Below are positions 1 through 7,800 of a DNA stretch of 64,000 nt, piece after piece. Within the stretch, counting starts at the first letter, position 1; each line of letters starts with the position of its first letter. A model generated the notes under the pieces. That model ran no database searches. It saw only the letters and a list, made by a program, of their open reading frames with translations, and was not told the DNA's origin. Made by a program: the position numbers and the translations under genes. Source of the stretch: Chloroflexi bacterium HGW-Chloroflexi-10 (GTDB lineage: Bacteria; Chloroflexota; Anaerolineae; Anaerolineales; Anaerolineaceae); assembly GCA_002840755.1 (NCBI GenBank), contig PHBZ01000008.1, forward strand, positions 81,196 to 145,195. The letters run 5' to 3'.

Positions 1-241
1 TCAAATTACGGGACAATTTCTGGGCGTCAGCCGCATTAATCTGTTTATTTGCCAGTGAGCCAAAGCCGGTATTGACACCATAAATGATTTTTCCCCGCCC
101 ATTGATCGAATCGAGTACCCATTCATGGCTTTGTTGCATTCTTTTGCAGACAGTTTCATTCAATGCCGCCACAGGTTCTTTATGCCTGGCAACTGCCACC
201 AATTGTTCAATTGTTAAATTATGTCCAGTCAGTTCTATCAT
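1..241 (-). CDS. hutH: Histidine ammonia-lyase, N-terminal part (runs off window)
   Basis: The 80 visible residues begin MIELTGHNLTIEQLV and contain the YGVNTGFGSL segment typical of the histidine/phenylalanine ammonia-lyase family near residue 55. HutH deaminates histidine to urocanate and ammonia, the first step of the Hut pathway. The catalytic Ala-Ser-Gly (MIO) site lies further downstream and is outside the window. The start ATG is at 241-239, only 11 bases after the hutI stop, so this is the last visible gene of the hut operon. The identification is firm because of the motif and the hut neighbours; integrity of the rest cannot be judged. Confidence 0.92.
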   Translation of the reverse strand, partial: MIELTGHNLTIEQLVAVARHKEPVAALNETVCKRMQQSHEWVLDSINGRGKIIYGVNTGFGSLANKQINAADAQKLSRNL

Positions 242-252
242 AATGAACCCTT

Positions 253-1488
253 TCAAAAATGATGAATCTGTCCGCGTTTGATAACCATGGAGACGGCGTT
301 ATTTCCGATGCGGTAAATCAGATCCTCAAATGTTGGTAACTCCCATACCTGAATATCAGCCAATTTTCCCGGCTCTAAAGAGCCACGGTCTGTTTCCAGA
401 CCCACAGCTTTAGCTGCACCCATGGTAGCAGCATACATGGCTTCTTCAGGAGAGAATTGGTATAACCGGCAGGCCAATTGCATAACCATTTGCATCGATT
501 CCATCCAGCAGCCTGGGCAGAAATCTGTAGCCAGAGCCAAAGTCAAACCTTCAGCAATCATCAACCGCGCATTAAATGGCCGTGGATGCTGAACGGCAAA
601 ATCCAACCCGGGCATCACCACCCCTATTACGCCCGTTTTAGCAAGTAATGCCATCTCAGATCGGGTTGTATAGTTTAAATGGTCTGCGGAGGTTGCTTTC
701 AAATCCGCAGCAAGGACTGATCCTCCGATATTGGCGTAAGCATCCACATGAATTTTGGGTAATAATCCAAACCGCAGACCGGTTTCCAGAATGAGCCTGC
801 TCTCTTTGTCTGAATAGTAGCCTTCATCACAATACACATCACAAAACCGTGCTAGGTTGTGCTTTGCAATGTGCGGTATCATTTCATTAATTAACATGTC
901 TAGGTAACCTGGACGGGGAATATCAACAGGAAAGTCGTGTGCTCCTAAAAAAGTGCTTACCAGGTCAATCGGTTGGATTTTTTGTAAATTGTGGTTGACC
1001 TGGAGTAGCTCAATTTCTTTTTCAGCATTCAACCCATAACCGCTTTTGCTCTCAACGGTAGTTGTCCCGTAACGAAACATACGATTCAGGGTTTGTGATG
1101 CACGCTCCGTCAATTCTTCCGGACTGCTGGCTTGTGTCATATTCACCGTAGCCTGGATACCACTCGGAATACCCAAAGCGGCAGCTTCTTGCGCCGTTCG
1201 GGTCATCCGGGCGGCATATTCCTGTGCACGCGTACCACCAAAAACGAGATGGGTATGACAATCCACAAACCCAGGTGCGATAATTTTTCCTTGCAGGTCA
1301 ACTTCTAGCGCCGTGGTTGTATCCCAGATGGAGTCCAATTCCAACCTTGGTGCAATCGCTGCAATGGTTTCACCTACGATCGCCACAGCCATACCCCGCT
1401 GACGGCCAATCGAATTGTTGAGCTCCGGCACACAGGTTATTATTTCTCCTGCTCCATTCAGAATCAGATCGAGTTTCGGTTTTGTCAT
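253..1488 (-). CDS. hutI: Imidazolonepropionase
   Basis: HutI hydrolyses 4-imidazolone-5-propionate to N-formimino-L-glutamate, the third Hut step. The 411-residue length matches the family. It is an amidohydrolase-fold enzyme with the metal motif VDCHTHLVFGG near residue 80, KSGYGL near 150, the IHVDAYAN stretch near 245 and a TDFCPGC segment near 320. The frame stays open to 1677, but the ATG at 1488 is chosen. It follows an AGGA element, leaves 13 bases after the hutU stop, and begins at the expected MTKPKLDLILNGAGEI; longer starts would overlap hutU by about 175 bases. It is cotranscribed with hutU and hutH. Confidence 0.95.
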   Translation of the reverse strand: MTKPKLDLILNGAGEIITCVPELNNSIGRQRGMAVAIVGETIAAIAPRLELDSIWDTTTALEVDLQGKIIAPGFVDCHTHLVFGGTRAQEYAARMTRTAQEAAALGIPSGIQATVNMTQASSPEELTERASQTLNRMFRYGTTTVESKSGYGLNAEKEIELLQVNHNLQKIQPIDLVSTFLGAHDFPVDIPRPGYLDMLINEMIPHIAKHNLARFCDVYCDEGYYSDKESRLILETGLRFGLLPKIHVDAYANIGGSVLAADLKATSADHLNYTTRSEMALLAKTGVIGVVMPGLDFAVQHPRPFNARLMIAEGLTLALATDFCPGCWMESMQMVMQLACRLYQFSPEEAMYAATMGAAKAVGLETDRGSLEPGKLADIQVWELPTFEDLIYRIGNNAVSMVIKRGQIHHF

Positions 1489-1501
1489 CGCATCCTGGTG
1501 G

Positions 1502-3238
1502 CTAATCTGATTTGCTATGAGGTGCCAGCCGGTCAAGAGCGCCTTGTTCAGGTCCGAAAGTCGCATCCGGTGACCACCATAAGGGGATTTTGATCTTATC
1601 GGTGGATAATGGACCTTTCCCTTCACACACCTGTCGGGAAATCTCATACCCAGCCTGGGCATGGCGGACGACTCCAATACCTGAATCGGTCGTCATACAG
1701 GCTTCCAGGCGCAGGTCAGCCTCTTCACTGCCATCAGCGATCATCGTAACTCCGGTATGGACAGCCTCGCCCATTGAATAGTTTGCTTGGATGGCGACCA
1801 GATCTGCCATGCCGGCACAATTCAAAAGTGCATTCAGATACGGCCAATCAGAAATCAAATCACCGCCGTCTTTCATTTTTTCAGATTCAAAGGTTGGGTT
1901 GACGATTGAGCCTGAATCCAGGTTATCACGAGAAAAACCTACTGGCCCAGCTAATTCTTTGTTTTTAATCATCTGATTGATGCGTAGTGCCAATGCTTTC
2001 CGTTCACCAAAACCTAGGTAGCACACCCGCGCCGGTAAAGCCTCTATAGGCAAATGCTTTCTTGCTAATTGGATCCATTTGACTGTGACGGTATCATGTG
2101 GGAACATTTCCAAAACCAGATCATCGATTTTCGCCAGGTCACTGGCCTCGCCCGAAAGGCATGTCCATCGGAATGGACCACGCCCCAGCATGAATAGAGG
2201 ACGGATATAAGCGGCCACAAAACCTGGGATGGTCATTGCTTCTTTCTCATCCATACCGGCATCGCGGCATTCTTTACGGATACTGGTACCGTATTCAAAC
2301 ACCTGAACACCCTGGCGGGAATATTCATTCATTGCTTGAAGTTGGTTTTTCATCGACTCGCGTGCTATTGCCAGATATTGTCCACGATCGGCCGCGCGTA
2401 ATTCAGTTGCAGCTTCAGGTGTGTACCCGGAAGGGATGTAAGACAGTGGATCATGGCAAGGACACATTTCGGAAATCACATCCGGTTTCCAGCCCATTGC
2501 CAATGCCTTTGGAAACAGTTCTGCAGCGTTTCCAAGAACACCCACGCCCAAAGGTTTTCCATCTGATTTTGCTTTCTCCGCAATGGCGATTGCTTCTTCC
2601 AGTGAGTTGGCTTGTATATCCAAAAACCCGCGTTCCACTGAACGCTGAATAATAGATTGGTTAGCGTCTACGACCAGACAAACACCTCCATGCATGGTGG
2701 TGGCGCGTGGTTGGTTCCGCCCCATACCGCCCAGACCGGCTGTAAAATAAATCCTCCCAACCAGTGAACCACCAAAATGTTGGTCAGCTACGGCGCCTAA
2801 AGTTTCAAATGTTCCCTGAATGACTCCCTGAGTACCAATATATTCCCAGGGTCCCGCTGTATACTGTGCAAACATGGTTAGGTTCTTATCTTGCAGATCA
2901 TAAAAGATTTCCCAGGTGGCTTTCATGATATTGGTATTGGCCATCACCACACGTGGTGCCAGCCGGTGGGTTTTAAAGATCGCCACCGGCATACCGGATT
3001 GCACAACCAGGGTTTCATCGTTTTCCAACTCTTTGAGAGATTTAACGATGGCATGATAGCTTTCCCAATTCCGGGCGCATTTTCCAATGCCACCATAAAT
3101 AACAAGACGCTCCGGTGCTTCCGCAACTTCCATATTATTTTCGAGCATACGCAGCAGGGATTCTTGTTTCCATCCCTTGCAGCGCAGTGTAGATCCACGC
3201 TGCGCCTTAACCGAATATAAAATCTCTGGTTTCATCAT
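1502..3238 (-). CDS. hutU: Urocanate hydratase
   Basis: Urocanase adds water to urocanate to give imidazolonepropionate using tightly bound NAD+. At 578 residues it is slightly longer than the usual ~555. Diagnostic stretches are GGIGKCARNWES near residue 50, the NAD-site segment DQHFGGSLVGRIYFTAGLGG near 155-175, and FRWTCLSGEASD, which carries the expected active-site cysteine. An AAGGAG ribosome site lies just upstream; two ATGs are adjacent (3238 and 3235) and either could be used. It sits between ftcD (81-base gap) and hutI in the hut operon. Confidence 0.96.
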   Translation of the reverse strand: MMKPEILYSVKAQRGSTLRCKGWKQESLLRMLENNMEVAEAPERLVIYGGIGKCARNWESYHAIVKSLKELENDETLVVQSGMPVAIFKTHRLAPRVVMANTNIMKATWEIFYDLQDKNLTMFAQYTAGPWEYIGTQGVIQGTFETLGAVADQHFGGSLVGRIYFTAGLGGMGRNQPRATTMHGGVCLVVDANQSIIQRSVERGFLDIQANSLEEAIAIAEKAKSDGKPLGVGVLGNAAELFPKALAMGWKPDVISEMCPCHDPLSYIPSGYTPEAATELRAADRGQYLAIARESMKNQLQAMNEYSRQGVQVFEYGTSIRKECRDAGMDEKEAMTIPGFVAAYIRPLFMLGRGPFRWTCLSGEASDLAKIDDLVLEMFPHDTVTVKWIQLARKHLPIEALPARVCYLGFGERKALALRINQMIKNKELAGPVGFSRDNLDSGSIVNPTFESEKMKDGGDLISDWPYLNALLNCAGMADLVAIQANYSMGEAVHTGVTMIADGSEEADLRLEACMTTDSGIGVVRHAQAGYEISRQVCEGKGPLSTDKIKIPLWWSPDATFGPEQGALDRLAPHSKSD

Positions 3239-3319
3239 AATCTCCTTGACATTGTTTGGTCTTAGCCTGTCTGCATGGAAAAGTTCTTTTCTTATGCCCT
3301 ACCTTTATTGAATTATTTG

Positions 3320-4213
3320 TTAGTCGAGCAGTGCGTTTTCAATGATTTGGTCCATTTTGAAATCGTGCGCCTGCAAGTAGTACTTCAAAACCTCTTCCAT
3401 TGCACCCAGGGGAACCGGTCCAACCAGTTCAGTTCCGGCTACATTCACACCAAAGCGCCGTGCTTCAGCGTGAATGGCTTCAAAAACCCGTGGAATCGGT
3501 GTTTTTGAATAATTGATGAGGTTCATGGATACCTGTACCATTCCCTTATCTTCCAGGGAGAGACCCATTGCTCGTACATACCGAAAACCACCATTGATAT
3601 GGCGGATTGCCTTTGCAATTTTCTCGGCAATAGAAATATCTGTGGTTCTCAAATTCACATTGAAAGCCACCAATGGAAACCGGACACCAGTTACCAATGC
3701 GCCAGACTGTGGATTAAATACCGCCGGCCCCTCATCGGGTACCCAGGCCGGATCTTTCATTTTGGCAGAAAGAGCCTCGTATTGACCTTTGCGAATATCC
3801 GGTAGTTTTTCACGCTCAGGTCGAAGAGCAGCCTCTTCATAATAATAGACCGGCACACCTAAACCGCCAATGAATCGCCCAAATTGACGAGAAATCTCAA
3901 CTCCTTCGGCTATCTCCATTCCCCGTACTGGTATAAACGGCACAACATCCACAGCACCCATTCTTGGATGAGAACCATGATGCTTTCGCATATCGATAAG
4001 CTCTATTGCTCGCGCTGCCATCTTTTGCGTGGCGTGCAGAACTACCTCGGGCTCTCCCAAATAAGTAAAAACAGAGCGGTTGTGATCTGCGTCGGATGAA
4101 ACATCCAGAATTTTGATCTCTTCAAACTGGCGAACCTGCGCAATGACATCCTCAATGATTTCTCTGTCTATCCCTTCGCTGATATTTGGTTCACAAAGAA
4201 GCACTTTTTTCAT
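3320..4213 (-). CDS. ftcD: Glutamate formimidoyltransferase
   Basis: The enzyme transfers the formimino group of N-formimino-L-glutamate to tetrahydrofolate, releasing glutamate. At 297 residues it corresponds to the formiminotransferase half of mammalian FTCD, without the cyclodeaminase half, which is the next gene upstream. The protein begins with CEPNISEG near residue 7 and carries HHGSHPRMGAVDVVPFIPVRG near residues 78-98, both characteristic. A strong GGAGGT site precedes the ATG. Having this gene rather than hutG or hutF shows that the organism uses the folate branch of histidine degradation. Confidence 0.95.
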   Translation of the reverse strand: MKKVLLCEPNISEGIDREIIEDVIAQVRQFEEIKILDVSSDADHNRSVFTYLGEPEVVLHATQKMAARAIELIDMRKHHGSHPRMGAVDVVPFIPVRGMEIAEGVEISRQFGRFIGGLGVPVYYYEEAALRPEREKLPDIRKGQYEALSAKMKDPAWVPDEGPAVFNPQSGALVTGVRFPLVAFNVNLRTTDISIAEKIAKAIRHINGGFRYVRAMGLSLEDKGMVQVSMNLINYSKTPIPRVFEAIHAEARRFGVNVAGTELVGPVPLGAMEEVLKYYLQAHDFKMDQIIENALLD

Positions 4214-4236
4214 CGTTATTTTACCTCCGGGAAAAA

Positions 4237-4839
4237 CTACAGATCAGTAGATAAAGAATCGTGTGATAGTTGAATGCTTTTAAATTGACTTCTCAGATCA
4301 TTGGCTTTAACGATGATTTCAGCAGAAATGGTCGCTTCTTTTATCGACGGTAAATTGATTTTAACGTTTTCCAGGCAGCCGAAAAATCCGGCATGCGCAA
4401 GCAACAAACCACACCGTAAATCTGAAATCGCTTTTGGGTTGGCGTGGCTCACCAATTCAGCACCCAATCCGTAGACCTGTATGCAACGTTCGGCGTTCTC
4501 TAAAGGCACTCTTGTCGCTTTTTGCCATGCAGATTGGATTGCCTGTTGGCGGAGGTTTTTTTCGTCTTCCGTCTGGCGTGCAAGTTGATATGCGCTACGG
4601 ATTAGTTGAAAAGCCTGCGCGTCCTCCTCACCTCCCTGCATCAACATTTGTGAAAGTTGCTTGGATTGGAAAAATATTCGATCAATGATTTCCTGCTCAA
4701 CATCCCCCTCTTGGTCAGGTACTGACAACCGGGCTACCATAGCAATCAGCGAACCTGCCATTGCTCCGGAAATTGCAGACGCAGAACCACCCCCCGTAGA
4801 GGTATCTATCGGATCAAGCACCCTAAGAAATGTTTCCAT
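4237..4839 (-). CDS. fchA: Formiminotetrahydrofolate cyclodeaminase family protein
   Basis: The product likely converts 5-formimino-THF to 5,10-methenyl-THF plus ammonia, completing transfer of the one-carbon unit produced by FtcD. It is a 200-residue, mostly helical protein. The N-terminal segment DTSTGGGSASAISGAMAGSL (residues 11-30) is the glycine-rich signature of the FTCD_C/FchA family. The frame is open to 4929, but the ATG at 4839 gives the family-typical start METFLRVLDP, has an AGGT site upstream, and avoids running through the promoter region. It is the first gene of the hut operon. The symbol fchA is assigned by family resemblance. Confidence 0.88.
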   Translation of the reverse strand: METFLRVLDPIDTSTGGGSASAISGAMAGSLIAMVARLSVPDQEGDVEQEIIDRIFFQSKQLSQMLMQGGEEDAQAFQLIRSAYQLARQTEDEKNLRQQAIQSAWQKATRVPLENAERCIQVYGLGAELVSHANPKAISDLRCGLLLAHAGFFGCLENVKINLPSIKEATISAEIIVKANDLRSQFKSIQLSHDSLSTDL

Positions 4840-4904
4840 ATTTACCTGTTTTTGGATGATTTTCGGATTGAAGATTTTTCTAAATCGATTTTTACTTATA
4901 TAGT

Positions 4905-4914
4905 CGTATATACG
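4905..4914. promoter_or_regulatory. Operator-like palindrome for the GntR/HutC regulator
   Basis: The 10-base perfect palindrome CGTATATACG lies in the divergent gap between the hut operon and the GntR gene. A partial second half-site, GTGTATATAA, follows immediately. HutC-subfamily GntR repressors are known to favour sites around GT(A/C)TA(G/T)AC, which GTATATAC fits. Assignment to the neighbouring regulator is inferred from position and motif. Confidence 0.6.
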
Positions 4915-4972
4915 TGTATATAATAGCATGGTAGAATAAACATGTCAAATTATTCGAAATGAGAATGAATAC

Positions 4973-5710
4973 ATGGATAAACCGATTCCGAAAATTGTGG
5001 CAGGGATGTTGCCAAAATACCGCCAATTACTGATAATTATCCGCAATCAGATATTGACCGGGCAAATTTTACCCGGCGAAAGAATCCCGTCCGAGGAGGA
5101 GTTGATCTCAACCTATGGGCTGAGTCGCGGAACGGTGCGTAAGGCGATTGCTCAACTGGAAGCGGAACGTCTGATAGACACCGAGCATGGCATAGGATCT
5201 TTTGTACGAGCCTTTCACCCCAACGCCGTCCCATTTCATTTTCTGGTTTCTTCCGAAAGCATCGGTGAAACCATCCTTACTGCCAGCTACCAGATAATAA
5301 CCCAGGAAATCATTCCCGCTCCTTTCGATATAGCCGAAAAGCTAAAACTGCCCCTCGGAGCCAAAGTAATTCACATAGCCCGTCGTAAATTGGTTGATTC
5401 AGAAATAGTTTCTTATACGGAGCGTTACCTGCCAGAGGAAATCTTGCCGACCCTGGTGAATGAAGATCTTACGAAAATTGGTTCAATCCACGACCTTCTG
5501 GTCGGAGCATCCGATTTCCCGCTTTTAAGGGCAGAACTTGAGATTGAAGCCCATCTTATTAACGCAGAAGAAGCTCGCTTATTAAAAGCCATGCCAGGTG
5601 ATTCGGCTATCGTTGTTCACCGGATGACCTACACTGCGCCAAATCGTCCTGCTGTTTGGTATTATGGTCTTTTTAAGAGCAAATATTTTATTGGCATAAG
5701 TGTAAATTAG
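4973..5710 (+). CDS. GntR family regulator, HutC-like (UTRA domain)
   Basis: This 245-residue protein has an N-terminal winged helix-turn-helix (about residues 12-78, with PSEEELISTYGLSRGTVRKAI) and a C-terminal UTRA ligand-binding domain (about residues 95-240). That architecture defines the HutC subfamily of GntR repressors. The gene is divergent from the hut operon with 133 bases between start codons and a palindromic site in the gap. The likely role is a urocanate- or histidine-metabolite-responsive repressor of the hut genes. The effector is inferred from context and cannot be read from sequence; other HutC members sense sugars or phosphonates. Confidence 0.85.
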   Translation: MDKPIPKIVAGMLPKYRQLLIIIRNQILTGQILPGERIPSEEELISTYGLSRGTVRKAIAQLEAERLIDTEHGIGSFVRAFHPNAVPFHFLVSSESIGETILTASYQIITQEIIPAPFDIAEKLKLPLGAKVIHIARRKLVDSEIVSYTERYLPEEILPTLVNEDLTKIGSIHDLLVGASDFPLLRAELEIEAHLINAEEARLLKAMPGDSAIVVHRMTYTAPNRPAVWYYGLFKSKYFIGISVN

Positions 5711-6049
5711 ATAAGGTACGAAGAGGAAAAACAACAGGTGCATGGGGGATGATCATTCTGCTTGCTTCGCAGGCTGATATGAGGTAAACGTTGTTATAAG
5801 CAGTGTGATTGCCTCAAACCTGATGGTATTTTGGTTTTTCACTGGTGGACAGTTATCCAATGTTTTCCCCAAAATTTTTCATATAAAATTCTGTACAACT
5901 TGCAAAGCATCACCGAGAGCAAACCGATTAGGTAAGGCACTTATGATTTGTAGCCGTTTGGGATTAAGCATGCGCTTCTTTCGCTATTCCTTAATTAAAA
6001 AAAGTGTAACCGCGGTTACACTTTTTTCCTGTTTTTGTTATACCATGCT
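5711..6049. other. Intergenic stretch with a large palindrome near its right end
   Basis: No gene was found in these 339 bases. The only clear structure is the 30-base palindrome at 5998-6027. It marks the transition from the hut locus to the plasmid-like maintenance block. Confidence 0.6.
5998..6027. repeat. Perfect 30-bp palindrome centred on CCGCGG
   Basis: Six A, then GTGTAACCGCGGTTACAC, then six T form a perfect palindrome. It lies about 20 bases beyond the stop of the minus-strand RHH gene. The flanking A and T tracts would let it act as a bidirectional terminator. However, the 14-base core GTAACCGCGGTTAC recurs at 7580-7593 on the other side of the same two genes without those tracts, which also fits a protein-binding site. 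Confidence 0.75.
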
Positions 6050-6424
6050 TCAGTCCCACCACTCCTTCGGAAATACCAGTTTCCAATCGTAGCGTGGACT
6101 GCGGGATGGCTTCTTGTAGGGCGCCAAATCGATTTCCCCTTTTTCATACGCTTGCATAAAGCGCGCCAGCGCCAGGGTTGCCAGTTGGCTGGCCGGGAGA
6201 CTCAGTTTTTCGGCCAGTACGGATACGGATTGTTTCAGTTCTGGTGGTAGATCGTATGTAACGCGTTGTTCGCGGCGGGCACGAATCTTGGCGCGTTCAC
6301 GTGCCTTCTTTTCGCGCTGACGTTTGGGCAGGCGCGCTTCAGCTTGCTTTTCTTCCATCCCTGCCAGCAGATCCGCTACAGCCGGGTCGAGTATATTACG
6401 GCGTTGTAAATTTCGTTCAGCCAT
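6050..6424 (-). CDS. Small ribbon-helix-helix-like protein, putative ParA partner
   Basis: This 124-residue basic protein has a charged N-terminal half (residues 25-55 rich in Arg/Lys/Glu). It is followed by RVTYDLPPELKQSVSVLAEKL and PASQLATLALARFM (about residues 57-95), which fits a ribbon-helix-helix DNA-binding fold with a beta strand and two helices. Its ATG overlaps the stop of the upstream parA by 8 bases (ATGGCTGA), indicating translational coupling. ParA followed by a small RHH protein is the arrangement of type Ib plasmid partition systems, where the RHH protein is centromere-binding and autoregulatory. The RHH call is by pattern only. Confidence 0.65.
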   Translation of the reverse strand: MAERNLQRRNILDPAVADLLAGMEEKQAEARLPKRQREKKARERAKIRARREQRVTYDLPPELKQSVSVLAEKLSLPASQLATLALARFMQAYEKGEIDLAPYKKPSRSPRYDWKLVFPKEWWD

Positions 6425-7187
6425 CGATCACATCCATTAAACGCGTTACGATTTGCCGGTAACCACCGGATTGATTTTTTCCATCCAGGTATCCCTGCAT
6501 CACAGAGCTGTTGCTGCAGTATTCCCACAGGGTTTTGCCATATGCCGAAGCTTCGCGAACACGTGTGTCCTGTGGTACGGGCGGCAGTACGCGTTCGCCA
6601 AAAGCACGTACAATTTCTTGGAATTGGGTGATGGTTTCTCGGGTGGTGCGGTCAAAAAAAGTCGGTAGGATGCTGTAACCCTGAAAACGATGTCCGCGTT
6701 GAGCGATTTCACCCATGGTCAATAAAATTTCCTTAACCCCATCCACCGCCATCGCATCCAGCCGGGTAGGGATGATCACCCAATCCGAAGCCACCAACCC
6801 ATTAACGTGTAGCACATCTAATGAAGGAGCCATATCCAGCAGCACAACATCATAACAGGAGGATTGCAAATTATCAGCCAGAATACTTTCCCTGAAATCC
6901 ATTAGGGTGATATGTCGTTTCACTTTTTCGGTGCGTTTATCCCCTGGAAGTATATCCAGATTGGGACGCACATTGACTACCAGATCAGCCAGCGCTTCAT
7001 CCATGACCAGCCATCGATACATTCCCGGGCTTTTTTCCAGCCCAAAACTGAAGGCGATATGTCCCTGTGGATCTAGATCGATCAGTAGGGTTTTCTTACC
7101 ATGTTCGGCAAACCCGGCGGCAAGTGTCACGGCGGTAGTGGTTTTTCCCACTCCGCCTTTCTGATTGGCGAGAGCAAAAACAAACAT
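6417..7187 (-). CDS. ParA-family partition ATPase (short, no HTH)
   Basis: A 256-residue MinD/ParA-type ATPase with deviant Walker A KGGVGKTT at about residues 10-17, LLIDLDPQGH (Walker A') near 35-45 and VVLLDMAP near 115. It starts directly at the Walker region and therefore lacks the N-terminal HTH of type Ia ParA. It forms a two-gene unit with the downstream RHH protein. The 150 bases upstream carry three GGGRCGACCC boxes that could be operator or centromere. Likely role: DNA segregation of a replicon, or a relic of one. It differs clearly from the second ParA at 8987-9823. Confidence 0.85.
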   Translation of the reverse strand: MFVFALANQKGGVGKTTTAVTLAAGFAEHGKKTLLIDLDPQGHIAFSFGLEKSPGMYRWLVMDEALADLVVNVRPNLDILPGDKRTEKVKRHITLMDFRESILADNLQSSCYDVVLLDMAPSLDVLHVNGLVASDWVIIPTRLDAMAVDGVKEILLTMGEIAQRGHRFQGYSILPTFFDRTTRETITQFQEIVRAFGERVLPPVPQDTRVREASAYGKTLWEYCSNSSVMQGYLDGKNQSGGYRQIVTRLMDVIDG

Positions 7188-7239
7188 CAGTCAATATCTC
7201 CTGTGAAGCAGGTTGTGTAAAATCATCGTTGTTGTGTGC

Positions 7240-7333
7240 AAGGGGCGACCCTTGAAATTATAGCCAAAATTCTGACAAAAGTCAAGGGACGACCCTTAGG
7301 GTATACCCTGGTAAAATCGCAGGGTCGCCCCTT
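7240..7333. repeat. Three operator/iteron-like GGGRCGACCC boxes
   Basis: AAGGGGCGACCCTT lies at 7240-7253 and AAGGGACGACCCTT at 7284-7297. The inverted copy AGGGTCGCCCCTT is at 7321-7333. Spacing between the first two is 44 bases. They lie 53 to 146 bases upstream of the parA start. Such arrays next to a ParA/RHH pair are typical binding sites of the small partner; the function here is inferred. Confidence 0.7.
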
Positions 7334-7348
7334 TGTTCAAATAAGTCG

Positions 7349-7423
7349 ATATTCAGCCATTTCTACAAGAAAAATAGGTTAGGATATGGTTTGAGAAAAT
7401 CGACTCGCTAAATGGCTGAATAT
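7349..7423. repeat. 14-bp inverted repeat pair
   Basis: ATATTCAGCCATTT at 7349-7362 is exactly inverted as AAATGGCTGAATAT at 7410-7423, separated by 47 bases. It lies between the two partition gene pairs. Confidence 0.7.
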
Positions 7424-7579
7424 TAAAAATAAAAATCAGAGCTTTGCTTTCTGATTTAGTCATTAAAAAAAGAGTGAAAGAGATTTTGGAATCTGGAAAA
7501 ATGTGGGGAAATCGGTTGGGAGGAAGCCTTCCAGCCAGCCATCTCAAACCTGAAATGATTTTTGCTTGGTACCGGATTC

Positions 7580-7593
7580 GTAACCGCGGTTAC
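7580..7593. repeat. Second copy of the TAACCGCGGTTA palindrome
   Basis: GTAACCGCGGTTAC is a perfect 14-bp palindrome. The match to the 5998-6027 palindrome continues as CACTTT on the right side. No A/T tract follows, so it is not a simple terminator. Confidence 0.7.
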
Positions 7594-7800
7594 ACTTTCT
7601 GGGATAACAAATTAGTATCCTCACCAAGCTGTCAATGAAAAAAAACAACCAATAGTCATATTGAATTTCGTTTCAATACGCTTCTCTTCCCCAATTACTA
7701 GTTTTTAAATTTCAGTTCTTCTGATTTTCACTCGGCACTCATTACTCATTGACTGTTCCTTTTTCCCCAATTCCTAATCCCAAATTCCGTTTCCTCTTGG

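Larger units (their letters stand above)
7188..7800. other. Regulatory/centromere-like gap with several repeats
   Basis: These 613 bases contain no convincing gene. They hold three GGGRCGACCC-type boxes (7240-7333), a 14-bp inverted repeat pair (7349-7423), a second copy of the TAACCGCGGTTA palindrome (7580-7593) and a low-complexity stretch of ATTACTCATT and CCCCAATTCC words before the stop of the ParB-like gene. Confidence 0.6.

Noticed and set aside
2236..2652. 138-codon plus-strand frame within hutU
   Set aside because: Antisense shadow of a strongly conserved gene; no ribosome site.
5998..6027. Simple Rho-independent terminator
   Set aside because: Possible, given the A and T tracts, but the same core without tracts recurs at 7580-7593, so I do not call it only a terminator.
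7444..7638. Open frame starting LSDLVIKKRVKEILESGKMWGN
   Set aside because: The first 25 residues look protein-like, but there is no ribosome site, the frame runs through the CCGCGG palindrome, and no family was recognised. Treated as non-coding.
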